A DNA stretch of 64,000 bases, taken from the NCBI RefSeq assembly GCF_021155775.2, contig NC_060238.1, forward strand, positions 22,102,470-22,166,469, read 5' to 3'. Shown one piece after another: positions 34,841-53,244 of this stretch. The notes below the pieces were generated by a model. It did no database searches and was not told where the DNA came from. It saw nothing but the letters and a program-made list of their open reading frames with translations. Source of the stretch: Neodiprion pinetum (Eukaryota; Arthropoda; Insecta; Hymenoptera; Diprionidae). Position 1 is the stretch's first letter; each line of letters begins with the position of its first letter. The position numbers and the translations under genes are program-made.

Positions 34841-36929
34841 AGAATTCAACGCGAATTCGGTAAACGGTTTTATACGTGCGTGACATTTTTTAATTTCATA
34901 AAGTAGTTTTCTTACGCTGGTACGAACCCTGATAACCATGGAAAAAAAAAAAAAATATCTTTCAATTTACTTCAATCACCCGTCACATTCACCCTACAAA
35001 TTTTTAAACCCATCCGAGAAAAATGTCTGAATCGATTTTTACTAAAACAAAAATAAAAAAAAGACATCACGTCTTCGAAACGAAACGTTTCATACGCAAG
35101 ATTCAGAGCGGAAGAAGGTTTTTTTCTATTTTTTTTTTTTGTTTTCTCACCATTTTTTTCTTCCTATTTCTCAAATCGTTTCTACTAGTATCGTACTTGT
35201 CTCAAATTTAATGCAACGCATGTATCGGACCTCCGATTTGATTACTGATTTGTTTCTCGTTTTTTTTTTTTCCGATTCTGTAGTCCTGAAATACACCCTA
35301 CGATTTTCTTTTTTTTTCATTTTATTCACCAATTTTTATCACAGGTTTCGAACTGTTATGATGGTAAACGAAAGAAGAAAAAAACGATTTGAAAAAGATA
35401 TCAAAAACGATAGGGGAAATAATAGAAAACGTTCTTCGACGTTGAATCTTGGGTAAAAATGTTTCACTTCGAGAACGGAATGTTTTTTTTTTCTTGTTGA
35501 GTAAAAAAAAAAAAAAAAAAAAATCGATTCCGTCAATTTTTATACGGGTTTGAAAATTCATAGAGTAAAGACGAGCGATTAAAAAGAAAATCGACATTCG
35601 TTCCTTCGATGGTTTTCAGCCGTCGTACCGTAATAGAAAAAATCTGTAACGAAATAAAAAAAAAAAAAAAAAAAAATTTAGTCAAGTGAACCGTCTACCG
35701 AGTTGGCGTGGAACGCCCCATATAAGTACCTATACATGTAATGTATGATATATCCGGTATGCGTTGCGTGTTTTGACCACCCTGAATTTGAATTATTCAT
35801 TCGCGGAGATAATTCGCGTGGACGCGCGAAAGGAGGAGAAAGAAAAAAAAAAAACGTAACAAAAGAAAACTGGGGGAGGGGGGGGAAAACAAGAACAACG
35901 GCGAAAAAAAGAGAAAAAATAAAAAAAAAAATTGGCGTGGAAAGTAATAAAAGAAGAGGAAAAATGTCATTCTTTCTCCCCGCTACGATCGATCTCGTTG
36001 ATGCGATGCAACGCTTGCGGTTTTTTTCACGCGTGCGTAACGTGCGTATCACATAACGTAGCATAGAAACAAATCTTGTCTGATTTGTACGGATTCGTTT
36101 GTTTTCTTTTTTTTTTTTTTTTTTTTTATTTTCCTCCGTTTTCATTTTTGACCTTACACACTTTTACAGTCGATCGTGAGAGATATAGTTTAAATTTTAA
36201 CCTAGCGCATGTCGTATAAATACGATCTAATTATTACATTTATATTTTATACGTCGTAATCGTCGACAAGATATTTTGTTGGATTTTAATTTCCTTGTTA
36301 TTTCTTGTCTTTCATTCTTTTATTTATTTGCTGTTTTTTTTTTTTTTTTTTCTTTTTTTTACGTATTCTCTGTTCTCCATTTTATCGAACGGTGAACAAA
36401 AATAAAGCTTACGAGCTTTACCGATCACGTTACGCGTTTTGTTTTTGTAACTATCAAAAGAAAAAAATAGTTTTATCAGACAAAGTTTGCATTTTTAGAA
36501 GTCGGAACGATATTTCGGATTTTGAGAAAATTTGTCCATTTTCTCTCAACATTTATTGTGAATAAGTAACAATTAACCATTTAAATCACTTTTTCATCAA
36601 AAATAATAATTAATCACAGGTAAACTGAAAAAGATTTTGTTTTTTTTTCAGTTTATATTATTTAAATAAGTAAATTTCGATTCTTATACATCGAATAATT
36701 GATAATATTGATTATATTAAAGTTTGCTCTTGCCTTACTTACGAACGTAAAAATGACAAAAGCAAACTATTTTAATTGAGCAACGAATGCAGATTTTGGT
36801 TATCATTAGATGTATGGAATAAAAATTTATTCATTTAATTATAAACTCGAAAAGAAATAATTTTTTTTTTTTTCATCGACACGCGTTGTCACAGATATCC
36901 TTCGAATCAACGTGTTTAAGGTGGTGTGT

Positions 36930-37060
36930 AATGGGCAGGGTAGATATACGTATTGTAATGGCCGACGACGATACCGGATATGAGAAAACGGATCACGTTT
37001 TCATCGAACCCTTTGACCTTCCGGACGGCCCTTGTAATATAACTACATAACCGAACGTAA
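36930..37060. other. GC-richer island with 30-codon frame and DR1-like site
   Basis: In the AT-rich region this 130 bp stands out. ATG at 36958 opens a 30-codon frame (MADDDTGYEKTDHVFIEPFD...) ending TAA at 37048. The plus strand also holds CCCTTTGACCTT, the complement of a DR1-like nuclear-receptor site. I do not recognise the peptide. It may be a regulatory island or a remnant exon. Confidence 0.25.
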
Positions 37061-37316
37061 TGCATTTCAGGGATCCGTTCTGAAATCAGCTGTTAATATT
37101 ATTATTAACATCGCAATTGATCTGACCCTCGATTCTGCTTTCCGCTATATGTATATTATACGCGATTCGCGATATAAATACATGTGTATTTAATCGTGTG
37201 GTCAAATTTCCAAGATTCTTTTAAAGGTTTCCTTTTACATTTCATTTATTTCGTTGTGTGTTTTTTTTTTTTTTTTTTCTCTTTCGTTCGGTTTACAGTG
37301 AAAATTAATCGGGGTG

Positions 37317-37746
37317 CACTGAGAAAAATTTTATTTGTTACAGTAACTAGGAAAATTTAGTTAAACAGGTATCGTTAAAAAAAACTGTTTGAATATTGTT
37401 GGAATTACGAGAAACGAGGTACGTGTAACCATTTTGCGCTATCGTCGATACTTTTTTGGTTATTGCAAAGCAAAATCAGTTTGTTCGGTTTACACTACTT
37501 TTTTAATCAAACAAGGCCTTAACGTCAATTTATCGTTGCACGAGCGTTAAATTTTAGCAACAGTTGCAAGAAAATCTAGCAACAGTGATCGTAATGCGAA
37601 AGAATAGTAACGGATAGAAGACTTTCCGGTAACAGTTAGAAAACTAATTTTCATTTTCTACCTAGAACTATATTTTTGTCGATTGCGGTAAAAAATGAAA
37701 ATAGTCAAGGACGAGCGGTAACCGGAAATAAAAATTTCTCTCAGTG
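37317..37746 (+). mobile_element. CACTGAG MITE, copy A
   Basis: Starts CACTGAGAAAAATTTTAT and ends AAATTTCTCTCAGTG, so the termini are inverted repeats. Internal landmarks are CAGGTATCGTTAAAAAAA, AACGTCAATTTAT, GTTGCAAGAAAATCTAGCAA and GAGCGGTAACCGGAA. These are shared with the copies at 58334-58745 (opposite orientation) and 60069-60414. It has no coding frame. It is flanked by TG on both sides where the other copies have TA. Confidence 0.88.
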
Positions 37747-39460
37747 TGTGTATGTATAAATTATTTTTCTATATCTACGAATATAAATTGGGAACGACGA
37801 TCATTGATTTTTTATGACTTATTAATCAAATCGTTACGATTTTTGTATCTCTGAATTTGTAATTTGAAGAAAGAAAATATACATATATATGACCAAGCTT
37901 CAACTACAATCTTAGCCGCTAAGTAGACATATTTATGATTGAATAATGTATATGTAATATATATTATGTATACGTTACAGAGACGGAATAATTATTCGTA
38001 GTAACGCAACAACAAGTATGTAGGTAATTAATGTAATGTAATTCCGGAACCGCAGGTCGAGTCTGTATGGTAATAATAATATGGCGTGTCTAATGGTATA
38101 AGGACGCTTACACCCAAAGGGTGAATTTGGTGGTAAAAGAACGGATAACTTTCTTTTTTTTGTACACGGTATTTGCCACTCAAAAGCACTCCAAATAACG
38201 CATATATATCTACACTAAAATTAGCAGAAAAAATAAGTAAAGGTTCTAAAAGGTGTCGTGTTTGGTCGATACGCCCTTTCGGCGTGAAAATATATTTTTG
38301 TTTATCACATTTGTAAATGTTACAACGTCGCGTATTCGTCATTATTGTGTTTGTTTTTTATTTTTAGCTTTCGTAAATGATGTAAAAACCTTCGGGAAGA
38401 TAAAGGGAAGAATTCGAAAAAATTTTACATTCTCTTTTTTAAACATTGTATCGAACGTAGCGTTGTAAGGTCGCATCCGCAATTTTTTTTTATTTTTACT
38501 TTCATCCTTGTGACGTAAAGATACGTCGATTTCGGAAATAGAGTTCGAGAGAAATTTTTTATCTTCTCAAAAAAACATAATCGGTTATTGAAGGTGATTA
38601 TTTTTCATCAAATTCGTCTCGAAAGGGCGTAACCGACAGTACTTACGACCTTTTATCGTTAATTGGTCCATTGTTAAATTTCAACGTTTTTGAATGTATC
38701 CTCTTGTTGTTGTTTTTTTTTTTTTTTTTTTTTTTCTTCATTCGCGTCGGTACGAAGAGGAAAGAAAACGCCTTTCTAATTTTACGCCTTAGTGGTAAAA
38801 GGTCGCATGATGGCGCGCATTCGTTCTTATACCATTAGATAATACAATGTGTATTATTAAATTATACCGCATGCATAACGTATATATACGGATGTATATT
38901 AATATTATAGACAATTTATAAATATATACGACGCATCGAGCGACGATCGCACGGCCTCTGATCGCGATTTGTTTTTCAAACCATCATTATTACTGTTGTT
39001 ATTTTTACTATCAATTGCGTGTGCTTGATGGTAAAGTTTTTTTTAAAAATTAAATAATAATAATAACAACGACGATAACGATGAAGGTAATCCTATATAG
39101 TGAGAAATTATTGCTCAGAAAATTTGAAAAGAAATGACGGTATTTTCTTAATTTTTATTCTTTCACAGATGTAAGATTAAATTGATTTATTAATTATTAC
39201 TATCATTATTATTTACTATTTTATTGTTATTATTTTTATTATTATTACTATTATATATATACATACAGACGCCTTTGTGATAGATTTCTTTTTCTTTCCT
39301 AATCCCCGCCACTCCTCAATGATCTTGAAATCGTATAATTTTTATATATATATATATATATATTCTTCCTGATTTCAACATCAGATATACATATTATGCA
39401 CGCCATTTCTTTTCTTTTTGTCTCTCTTTCGTTCCTTCCGTTTCTTACAATTCATTTATT

Positions 39461-39527
<67 letters not shown>

Positions 39528-40499
39528 TGCAGAGTGATCAAATAACGGTAGAATGATTTAAAGCGTATGCGTTAAAATTTTAGAGCAAAATCAGTCGTTT
39601 CGTCAGGACGAGCAACATTTTTTAGGTTACGCACGTTGCGGTGACGCGTCCATCTGAACTTACGACGGTTGGCAAACCTGACAAAACAACTGCTTTTGTT
39701 TGTAACAAGAATTTTAGCGCATGCGCGTTAGATCTTTCGACCGTTAGCCGATCAGTCTGTACGTTAGAGCCTATTTTATTTTGTATAATAATTATTATAC
39801 CATACGTATATATTATTTGTGTTATACAGTGACGCGGGATTTTATTTTTATTATAAAATTTTACTTCTATTTTACGCGAAAATATAGTTCAATAATGTGA
39901 AATGAAGGCAATATAGTCAGGACATCGTTTCGTATTTTTTTTTCTTTTTGGAGAGGAATCTTCGCGCCGAATGTAATTTCATCGTAAACATCGCATTTTT
40001 TAAGAAAACAACTTTATATTTTTGGTGCGGAGTAAATTGATGGAAAAAAATATTGTTACGAATAATGTGAAAAATTTATGAGATTCTGCGATACATTCAT
40101 TATTTATAAATTGTTTAACAATTTGAGAAAACGTACGATTAGAACTTTGATTTCTCTGCGCGGTTTTCGGCTTTGCAATCGGTGCGGAAAGTTTTACAAA
40201 AGAAAGTAAATGACGTTTCCATAACCTATAATCCGAATCAACGGGTTAATCATCCCCTTAATGTTGGTACTAGAAATTCAATCTCCGCGTCTATATACGC
40301 GTGTTATGTATACATATAAATATACGTATAGTATAATTTTATAATTATATTACACGTAGTACGTTATGTTAAATGTAACAACGTAATATATCGATGATGA
40401 ATTGACGCGAATACACATATGCATGTATACATAAGGACGCGAAAAAAATCGAAGAAGAATTATTATCGTACATTGTACATGTAGTATGGATAGATATAT
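37747..40499. other. Gene-free, AT-rich
   Basis: AT-rich sequence with small islands. A poly-T run lies near 38715-38735 and short (TTA)n/(ATT)n stretches near 39205-39250. No exon was recognised on either strand. Confidence 0.5.
39465..39526. repeat. (TA)31 microsatellite
   Basis: Uninterrupted TA repeat of about 62 bp. Confidence 0.95.
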
Positions 40500-41191
40500 G
40501 GGGCATTCCAGGAAGTATCGATCAAGATCGGAAATCGATATTTTCTATTTGAATGAAACCTTTTTTTTCTGCGAAGAAAGTAGCTACTGGTCGAAAAACA
40601 AAACCATGATTATTTTCAAATTTTTACAATCATTCGTATCTGACATTTAGACGTTATAACATGTTTTGAGATTCTCCCATTTTTTAAGATCTGAAAAAAT
40701 TCCGGAAAATTCTAGGAATATATGACGAAACTTTTTTAGCCCGACTAAAAAACGGATATTTCAACACGGCAAAAGTTGGATATAGAAACTTACGAAAGTT
40801 TCAGAAATCACTGTTTTTTCGAATCGATTTCTGTGGCTGTGATTTTTTTTTTTTTTTCCATCCATATTATAAGCAAGGTTTCTTCTTGTTCAATTTCGTA
40901 TCGACAATGCATTTCGTAAGTAATTTTTCGAGATTTTCGTCATTTCCAAGATCCAAGTTTCGCCGTGATGAGAATTAATGGGGTTCAAAATTTTTTTCAT
41001 ATTTTCTAAGGATTTCCCGAATTCTTTCAGATTCTAGAAAAGGGGCGGTCTCGACATAGTGATTTCTTTTATTTGTTTCCATTTTCTATAAACATGGTTT
41101 TGTTTTCCGACCAGCACTTTCGTAGAAAAATATTTGGATCAAATCGGAAATATCAGTTTCTGATCTTGATCGATACTTTGTGAAATACCCC
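40500..41191. mobile_element. Foldback MITE, GGGGCATTCCAGGAAGTATC termini
   Basis: The left end GGGGCATTCCAGGAAGTATC then GATCAAGATC pairs with the right end, whose complement is GGGGTATTTCACAAAGTATC then GATCAAGATC. Pairing continues to AAAACAAAACCATG on both sides, more than 120 bp into each arm. The flanks ATAT| and |ATAT look like a target duplication. There is no transposase frame in 692 bp. It lies just downstream (minus strand) of the Dpr stop codon, possibly inside the Dpr 3' UTR. Confidence 0.85.
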
Positions 41192-41501
41192 ATATACAAG
41201 TGTATATAATATGTGAAGATTTGAGAATAACGAAGGAAAAGACATATGAAAGGATGTTTCGTGTATTATTATTATTATTTTGGTTACTGTTATTGTTGTT
41301 TTTGGTATTATTATTTTTTGTTCAACGTTGAAAAAACGACGCTAAACGTCAAGTCGCGGTCGCCTGTGTTGCTGTGTTTAAACATAATGAATTCAGTTAA
41401 AATTGTAATTCAACGATTTACGCAGATGACAACACGCGTAGAGGCGATAATAATGACAACAACAATAATTACAATAACGGTAGTGACGTAGGTATATTAG
41501 T

Positions 41502-41620
41502 AATAATGATAACGATAATGATGATGATGATGATTATGGTAGTAATGATGATGATGATGATGATGATGATGATAATGATGATGATGGTGATGATAATAAT
41601 AATAATAATAATAATATAAT
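41502..41620. repeat. Compound (GAT)n/(AAT)n microsatellite in Dpr 3' UTR
   Basis: About 120 bp of GAT, GGT and AAT triplets ending 30 bp from the Dpr stop codon. On the transcribed (minus) strand it reads (ATT)n then (ATC)n. Confidence 0.9.
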
Positions 41621-41649
41621 GGACAATTGGCGAGATAGAGTAGTTAGAT

Positions 41650-46761
<5,112 letters not shown>

Positions 46762-46799
46762 CTGAAACAACAAGAACAACAACAAGAACAGTCATCGTT

Positions 46800-47330
46800 G
46801 TTGTTATACCTGGCACTAGGACCGGGTGACCTAGAAATGATAACCCAAACAAAAATGACCACGGCGTAAATGATCCACGCGACGTAAAAAAAAAAAAAAA
46901 AAGAAAAAAACAACGCGCGAAATTTAACTTTAGTTGATTTGATCCATCGTTGACGTAATTACATTTTTCGACAATTTTTTTTTGCAACTCTTCATTTTTT
47001 TTTTTTTGTCTCGGGGTTATTTTTATCCTGAATTATTTCGATGGAAATTATGTTCTCGTGGGTTTATTTTCGTTCAATTTATTTTTGTGACGGTTGTTCT
47101 TGTCGTGGTCATTTGTATTTTTGGGTTATTTCTGTTTGAGTTATTTTTTTTTTTTTGCGCAGGTCATTCTCGTCGCGGGTTATTTTTGCGTGCGTTGGTT
47201 TTCTTTTTTTTTTTTTTTTTGTGGGTTATTTTTTGTTCGAGTCTCGATCATTTTCGGTCGGGTTATTTTTGTCTTGAATTGTCATCGACTGGGTTATTTA
47301 TGACAGGTGATTTTTTTGCACGGGTTATCA
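46800..47330. repeat. Degenerate minisatellite, GGGTTATTTTTGTC-like units
   Basis: Variants of GGGTTATTTTTGTC alternate with GGTCATTTTCGTC-like units: at least six on the plus strand from 47010 to 47320, and two in the opposite orientation near 46840-46855 (GATAACCCAAACAAAAATGAC). The repeat lies immediately upstream of the Dpr Ig exon in transcription order. Confidence 0.55.
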
Positions 47331-48223
47331 ATGTGGGTCACCGTTATACCCGTGTCTGTACGTTCAATTTTCCTAGTGTTGCACGTTCGCATCCGAGCGA
47401 CTATTAGGCAGAGGTATATAACGATATTATTTTAATACAACCTGCGTGCGATACGGGAAAATCTGATCTGACACGATAAATCAGCCCTGTCTGCAAGTCG
47501 CGGTATCCCTCGAAAATCCTTGATTTAATTAACACGCCACGTCGCAACAACAATATTATCATCCAATAAAGATCGCGAAGGTTGACAATTTATTATTTTT
47601 CTTCTTTTCTTACACGTGATGCGGGGCAAAAGTGTTTCTCGAGACTGAAATATCTCTCCGAACAGAGATCCGAAAGATCAATATTCCGCTTCTCATTCTT
47701 CCTTGCTCCTCTTTCCATACTCCCGTATGTTTTTCTCCGCCTATTTCGTAATGAAATTTAGACGTTTTTTTTTTTTTTTTTTTCGCTACCAATCTTCTTA
47801 CGATCAAACGAAGAGACTGGAGTACCCTGTCGGAGGGGGGGGGGGGGGGGGGGGATGGAAATGAAATTTTAACGATTGATGGATAAATGGATGGACGGGA
47901 CGGATTGATCGGTAAGAGTTTTGCTTCAAAAAGGTTTTAGATATCAAAGAACGCGCGTGGTACGAAGGGACAAAAAATAAATAGATGTACGAATAAAAAA
48001 AAAAAAAAAACAAAAAAAAAAAAAATAGCGGGAGAAAAAGCGAAGCAAAGGACGAACATGTACGTTGCCTACATACATATATGTATGTATAGGTTGAAAG
48101 TATATACATATATATATGTATATATATATATATGTGCACCCTAGCGACGAGCAAGCAAAGTGACAACCCTCGGGTCAGTTTTCGGGTCGACGTTGGACAA
48201 TTCGCAAGAAGGAGACGGAAGGG

Positions 48224-48257
<34 letters not shown>

Positions 48258-49000
48258 CATACTGATACAGGATTGCCCATCAATAATTCAAAGCCAATCA
48301 GCTTAAATCCTCGGAGGGTCTTTGACGCAACTGGAACGATCAATTCGATCCTTCGAGAACCGAGTCGAGCTTGAGATTCCGTTTTATTTATTTATTTTGT
48401 TTATTTCTTCTTTTTTATTTGTTTGTTTGTTCGCGCGTTGGCGAGTGCCTGCGCGCGCGTGTGTGTGTGTGTGTGTGCGTGTTTTTTCACGATCATTTGG
48501 AGATACGTTGCGACGTTTTGTTTTTACAGACGGAAATTTTTAACGAGGTTGAAGTTCACGTGTGAGAGAAAACGTGGAATGAAAAAAAAAAAAAAAAAAT
48601 TTAATATTTCGCAACTTTGGTAAAATCGTATCGAAGGATCAAGTTAGAGTTGAAGAATTTAAAATGCAATCGCGTATGTGAAGTCGCGAAATTGGGTGTC
48701 GTTCATCCTGCCAATTTCGTCCATATTATTTTTTTGGTTCATTTTACACACGATTTTTTATACACGTAATGGAGGAACTGATTTTATTTTATTTTGTACA
48801 CACATCGACGTGATGCGAATATCCATAGAATATTAATTGCAACAGGATTTATAATATTCGTGTGAGATTAATTTCCATTCGTTTCGCACCAGGATTACAG
48901 GTATAATACCTACGTAGATTAAGTATAATGCGTATCGAAATTTATCCGGATTTTCATCGATATTTAATACAAAAAGTTTTATTTTCAAATTATATGTATA
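47331..49000. other. No gene recognised; hexamer repeat and poly-G
   Basis: Contains G20 at 47835-47854, about 5.5 GAGGAC units at 48224-48256 and a (GT)n/(CG)n stretch near 48455-48480. A 179-codon minus frame at 47804-48343 is built from these repeats (Leu-Val and poly-Pro) and is rejected. Probably upstream Dpr intron. Confidence 0.5.
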
Positions 49001-49914
49001 TTAGGGTCAGTCAAAAAAACTGACATATCGAATCTATGGTATTGAAAGGACCTAAGACTGAGAAAAAAATTGACCCGTTTGGAAATTTTTTTAGCTCTAT
49101 TTTAAAAGGTGTCGCTGGCCATTTGTAATTTCCCATTTAAATAACACGAGAAAAATTATTTTTTCATTAAAAATGCTATAACCTTAGAACCGTTTGAGAT
49201 AGAAAAATTTTTAAGGCATATTCTCGCTGGGCATCAAATTCTCTAAAAAAGATCCCCGCGCTGATTTTCTAGACTGAAAAATTCGCATACTTGCGGGTCG
49301 TGAAAATGGAAGAAAAGCAGAAATATGCAGTTTTCCGGGCTCTACGATTGAAAATATCCGTACTGAATGAAAAAACTTGAACTAAAATGAAACAAGGTGT
49401 GCGAAAGATGTTGTTTATAAACTAGATTCGTCAAAGGAGTAGAGTTTCAACTCGTTCATTTATTTTTTATTGCACTTTTAAACATTAATATTCTTTCTAA
49501 TTGTTGATAAAACTTTGTTCGTTACAATTAGGATATTGCTGGCGATTTAATTGCGCTGCTTGCAAAATAAATTGTTTTTGTTCTTCATTTTTCGTTAAAG
49601 TTCGATTATAATTTTGTTATTAACGCTATACTGCATATTTCCGCTTTTCTTCGACTTTCACGGCTGCCGTAAGTATACGGATTTCGAGTAAAAAAAATCA
49701 ACTGCAGGATCTTTTTTTAGAGAATTTAATGCCCTGCAAGAATATGCTTGGAAAATATTTTTAGCGTATTATTTAAATGGGAAATTTCAAATGACCTGCG
49801 ACACCTTTTAAAATTGAGGCAAAAAATTTTTCCAAACGGGAGAATTTTTTTCTCATTAAATAGGTTCTTTTAAGACCATAGATTCGATAGGTTAGTTTTT
49901 TTGGCTAACCCTAA
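49001..49914. mobile_element. Foldback element, TTAGGGTCAGTCAAAAAAAC termini
   Basis: The left end TTAGGGTCAGTCAAAAAAAC pairs with the right end, whose complement is TTAGGGTTAGCCAAAAAAAC. Arms match over about 330 bp each: ATCGAATCTATGGT, TTAAAAGGTGTCGC, TTCCCATTTAAATAA, AAATTCTCTAAAAAA and CGGAAATATGCAGT recur inverted. The loop is about 300 bp. No coding frame. Total length 914 bp. Confidence 0.87.
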
Positions 49915-50148
49915 TCCATATATAATATATATATATGTACATATTTGTAATAAAATAGTAACTTTTCAATTAGTTTCTGTAATTCTCATCTCTTTCTACG
50001 AATTATATACCATTGCTTTTTCTTTTTTATTTTTACCTTTATAAACGTATAGGAAATTATCCGCTGATTGGGAGGGCTTCGTTAATCGATAATTCCTATT
50101 CATCAAATATACATGTATAACCTGCAGAGGTTTGCTTTTCAGGGTAGG

Positions 50149-50180
<32 letters not shown>

Positions 50181-53100
50181 TACACCTATGTCTCATGCAT
50201 AATAGATTTGCGGAAATGAATGTGCTGCTGCAGTGTTTGTTAGAACCGTAACTGCAATTTCTGTTCAACTTGTTACCCTGCACACGTAACCCACCGTTGT
50301 TAATACACTTCCTGGTTTTCATTTCGTCAATATATCGAAACCCCATAAACGATCCGTCGTCTTTTCTTCGTTTCGTAATTACAAATACGTCTCGTTTGTT
50401 CGAATGCTCGTTTCTTTGTACAGTGTAAACTCGCCTTTCGTGTTATACAATAATTGTTTTTCAATTATGGAAAAGTTTTACACGTCGAATATATAAACGT
50501 TTGTGTCTTGTTGTTTCTCGTGAATATTTCGATTTTGCAGTTCGGGATATCTCGTTTCGGTTTTTTAATATTCCTTTTCCTTTTTTTTTTTTTTTTTTTT
50601 TTTTTTACTGAGTTTGTTATTATACAAATTAATGAGCAACGAAAAAGATGAATCGTAGAGGCTCGTCTCCCGTTTTGATCGTCTGACCTCAAACTGAGCG
50701 CTACTACTAGGTGTCGGATGTATCAAACGTAGTCAAATACAGTCCAGTCAAATAGCTGTAAAGACAAAAATATGATATAATACGAAAGTTTTAAAAATAA
50801 AACTGTAGTTAACGAAGATTAAATGTAGTTGAAACGATGTTATTTTGTTTTTTTTTTTTTTTTTGTATCTTATCTCGTCGAATAGGTTGGAGAAAATTTC
50901 TCCATCGGTCATGAATATGGTAAAGAAAACCGCTTCTCTTGGCGTTCAATGATTATTTTTTCTTGTACCTTGATTATTTCTTTTCATTTCAATTTTCATG
51001 AAAACAAATTATTTTATAATAACGACGACGAAAATAACAACGATGATAATAATAATAACGGTTAAAATATTTTTTACCGATATGCGAACGTATGCAAGTG
51101 TATGCGGATGTATATGTATGTGTTATATTTTTGTTTAGAATTTCGTAGCTCACAAACCGATGAACAAATCTAACTGACTCGTAGATATTTATATGGGAAA
51201 TCGAACACTCTACGAAATGCGTCTCTTGTTATTTTTTTTGACAAATTGACTCATTCCAAAGTTATTCAAGCTCAGACTTCAATTTATGGTCAAGTCGACT
51301 ATTTTTTTTTTTTTTCTTCAGTTTATGGTAAAATTTTAAAACTTGTCACTATATATTATGAAATGTTTCTTAAAAAATTTTAAAGTTTGCGATTTTCTAC
51401 GAGGAAGGAAATCGGTTGACAATTTTTAATTCTTAAAGCTCCACTTTCAATGATAAATGATGGTGGTTTTCGAATCGTTGGAATATGTCCCAGCCGCCAA
51501 GAAAATTTGTCTCTGGATCCATTAATTGGTTAGATAGCTCGTACGTATATATCTGTATGCAAATAACTGTAGGTACGGTTTGTAACCTGAGTCGAGTCTA
51601 CGTGTTTGTGGTAGACTAGAAAGAGGAAGACGAGAGGAGGTGGAGGAGAAGGTCCAACGTCGACTAGACTATCCCTTTGATCGGAAATCTCTTAATTACC
51701 AGAACCATGAAAGATGGGATTCTATTCGCGGTCCGATTCGATCGTTCGTCCTGCGAGGACACAGCCAGGATGAGAGGAGCAAAGGGCAGGTTCGGATCCT
51801 TGTATAACCATCCAACGAACAGATGTAATTTAGACGGTATTATACCTATGCATACATACGTTAAATGCTTTGCCGTTCACGCATGTAACCCAAATTCATC
51901 TGTGCGTATGATGTATTATATGCATATGATAGAAATTTTGCCGGGGGAGAGTAAATTAGTTATGTAGAGAATAAATTATATATGTATGGTATATGACGTA
52001 TATTATAAATGGGGGAATGACAGTCTTAGCGACGGATCTTGTGTGTATTTGATTGATGCGCGCTCTGTCGGTCGATTGTCGAAACGAAAACTATCATTTA
52101 TCCAGCCTCACACACTCGATCGATAATTTTATAAGATCGTGCGTCAATTACCAAAAATTACGGGTTCTTCTTTTGCGGTGCAATTATTGCACGGGAATCA
52201 ATTATTTTTGCATATATGGGTTTGGCATTGAATATTGGGTTTGTCACTTTGCAGCGCGGCATCTGGTGGAAAAAAATCAAACTAATGCAACTAGGCCGAC
52301 AGCTGACCGTCGAACGTGTCTTTTCGCGTGTAGATGGTCGAACGGGTATATCATTGATTACGTTTCGTTAATTTATGTTACACGAGTAATTTGAAAACTC
52401 AAGAATTACGATTTGCCTTCTTTGAAATTAAAAAGTTAGGTTATGTGGTGATAAAATGGCGCCGATAACCGGGCGGTGACGTCACGATGACATTTCCCAA
52501 TAGAACGAGGTTATCATCATGACCTGAATCGAGTCGGTGATGCGTAGGCTTGGAGGATAGTAAAAATAAGTGACACGTACAAGCGAAAAAGTCATTTTTT
52601 TCCTATACTTCGACGATTTTCGTGACTTCGTTAGATTCTGTTACTCATAAATCATCGAATCCCAAAGGATTAATCCTTCACGTAGCATCGTTTCGGAGGT
52701 ATGTTCATTTATCGTCAAAATCGATATTGGATCTTCCTTCATAATCGTATTGTGAATGGTTCTGCAGGTCGCGTTTGTTCCTTACTGTAAAATTAACCAT
52801 CCGTCGGTAATGTGGTTTTTTACCGACATTGCCGGTAAACACGGACGATTTTGTCCTTGACTTTTTTTAACCCACTTGGGGATTTTGAAAAATTTCAGGT
52901 GCCTACTTGTTATTCCGATAGCCAGTATTACCTGATTTTCAATTAGTCAAGTAGTAGAAACTGGTGAACGATGAAAAATTCCCGAGACACCGATAAGTGA
53001 GAAAAAGTGAGAGTTGACGATATCGTCCATGTTGGCTGGCTGAGGGTTAATATCGCATGGGTCACCCTATGTGGATCATACCGTGTACGGATCCTTATTA

Positions 53101-53195
53101 TTCTCCCTGTGTCGGGTCATAACTCATTCGTGACAATATTATGCCTCTTACGCCTGTGGATCCGAACCAGACGAAGGATATCAACCCTGTATACC

Positions 53196-53244
<49 letters not shown>

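Larger units (their letters stand above)
28792..36929. other. Gene-free, microsatellite-dense region
   Basis: An AT-rich region made of (TA)n, (TAA)n, (CAA)n and poly-T/A runs with short unique islands. Many open frames are translations of these repeats (poly-Ile/Tyr, poly-Asn, poly-Phe) and are not genes. A short GGCTTT tandem (four units) lies at about 29077-29102. The region could be distal 3' UTR of SNX6 (plus) or of the Dpr gene (minus), or intergenic. Confidence 0.5.

Noticed and set aside
47804..48343. 179-codon minus-strand open frame with hydrophobic stretches
   Set aside because: Its hydrophobic segments are translations of the GAGGAC hexamer, a TA microsatellite, poly-A and poly-G.
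51677..52394. Two frames of 96 and 113 codons as genes
   Set aside because: No family resemblance, no splice signals joining them and no neighbouring exons. Left unassigned rather than called.
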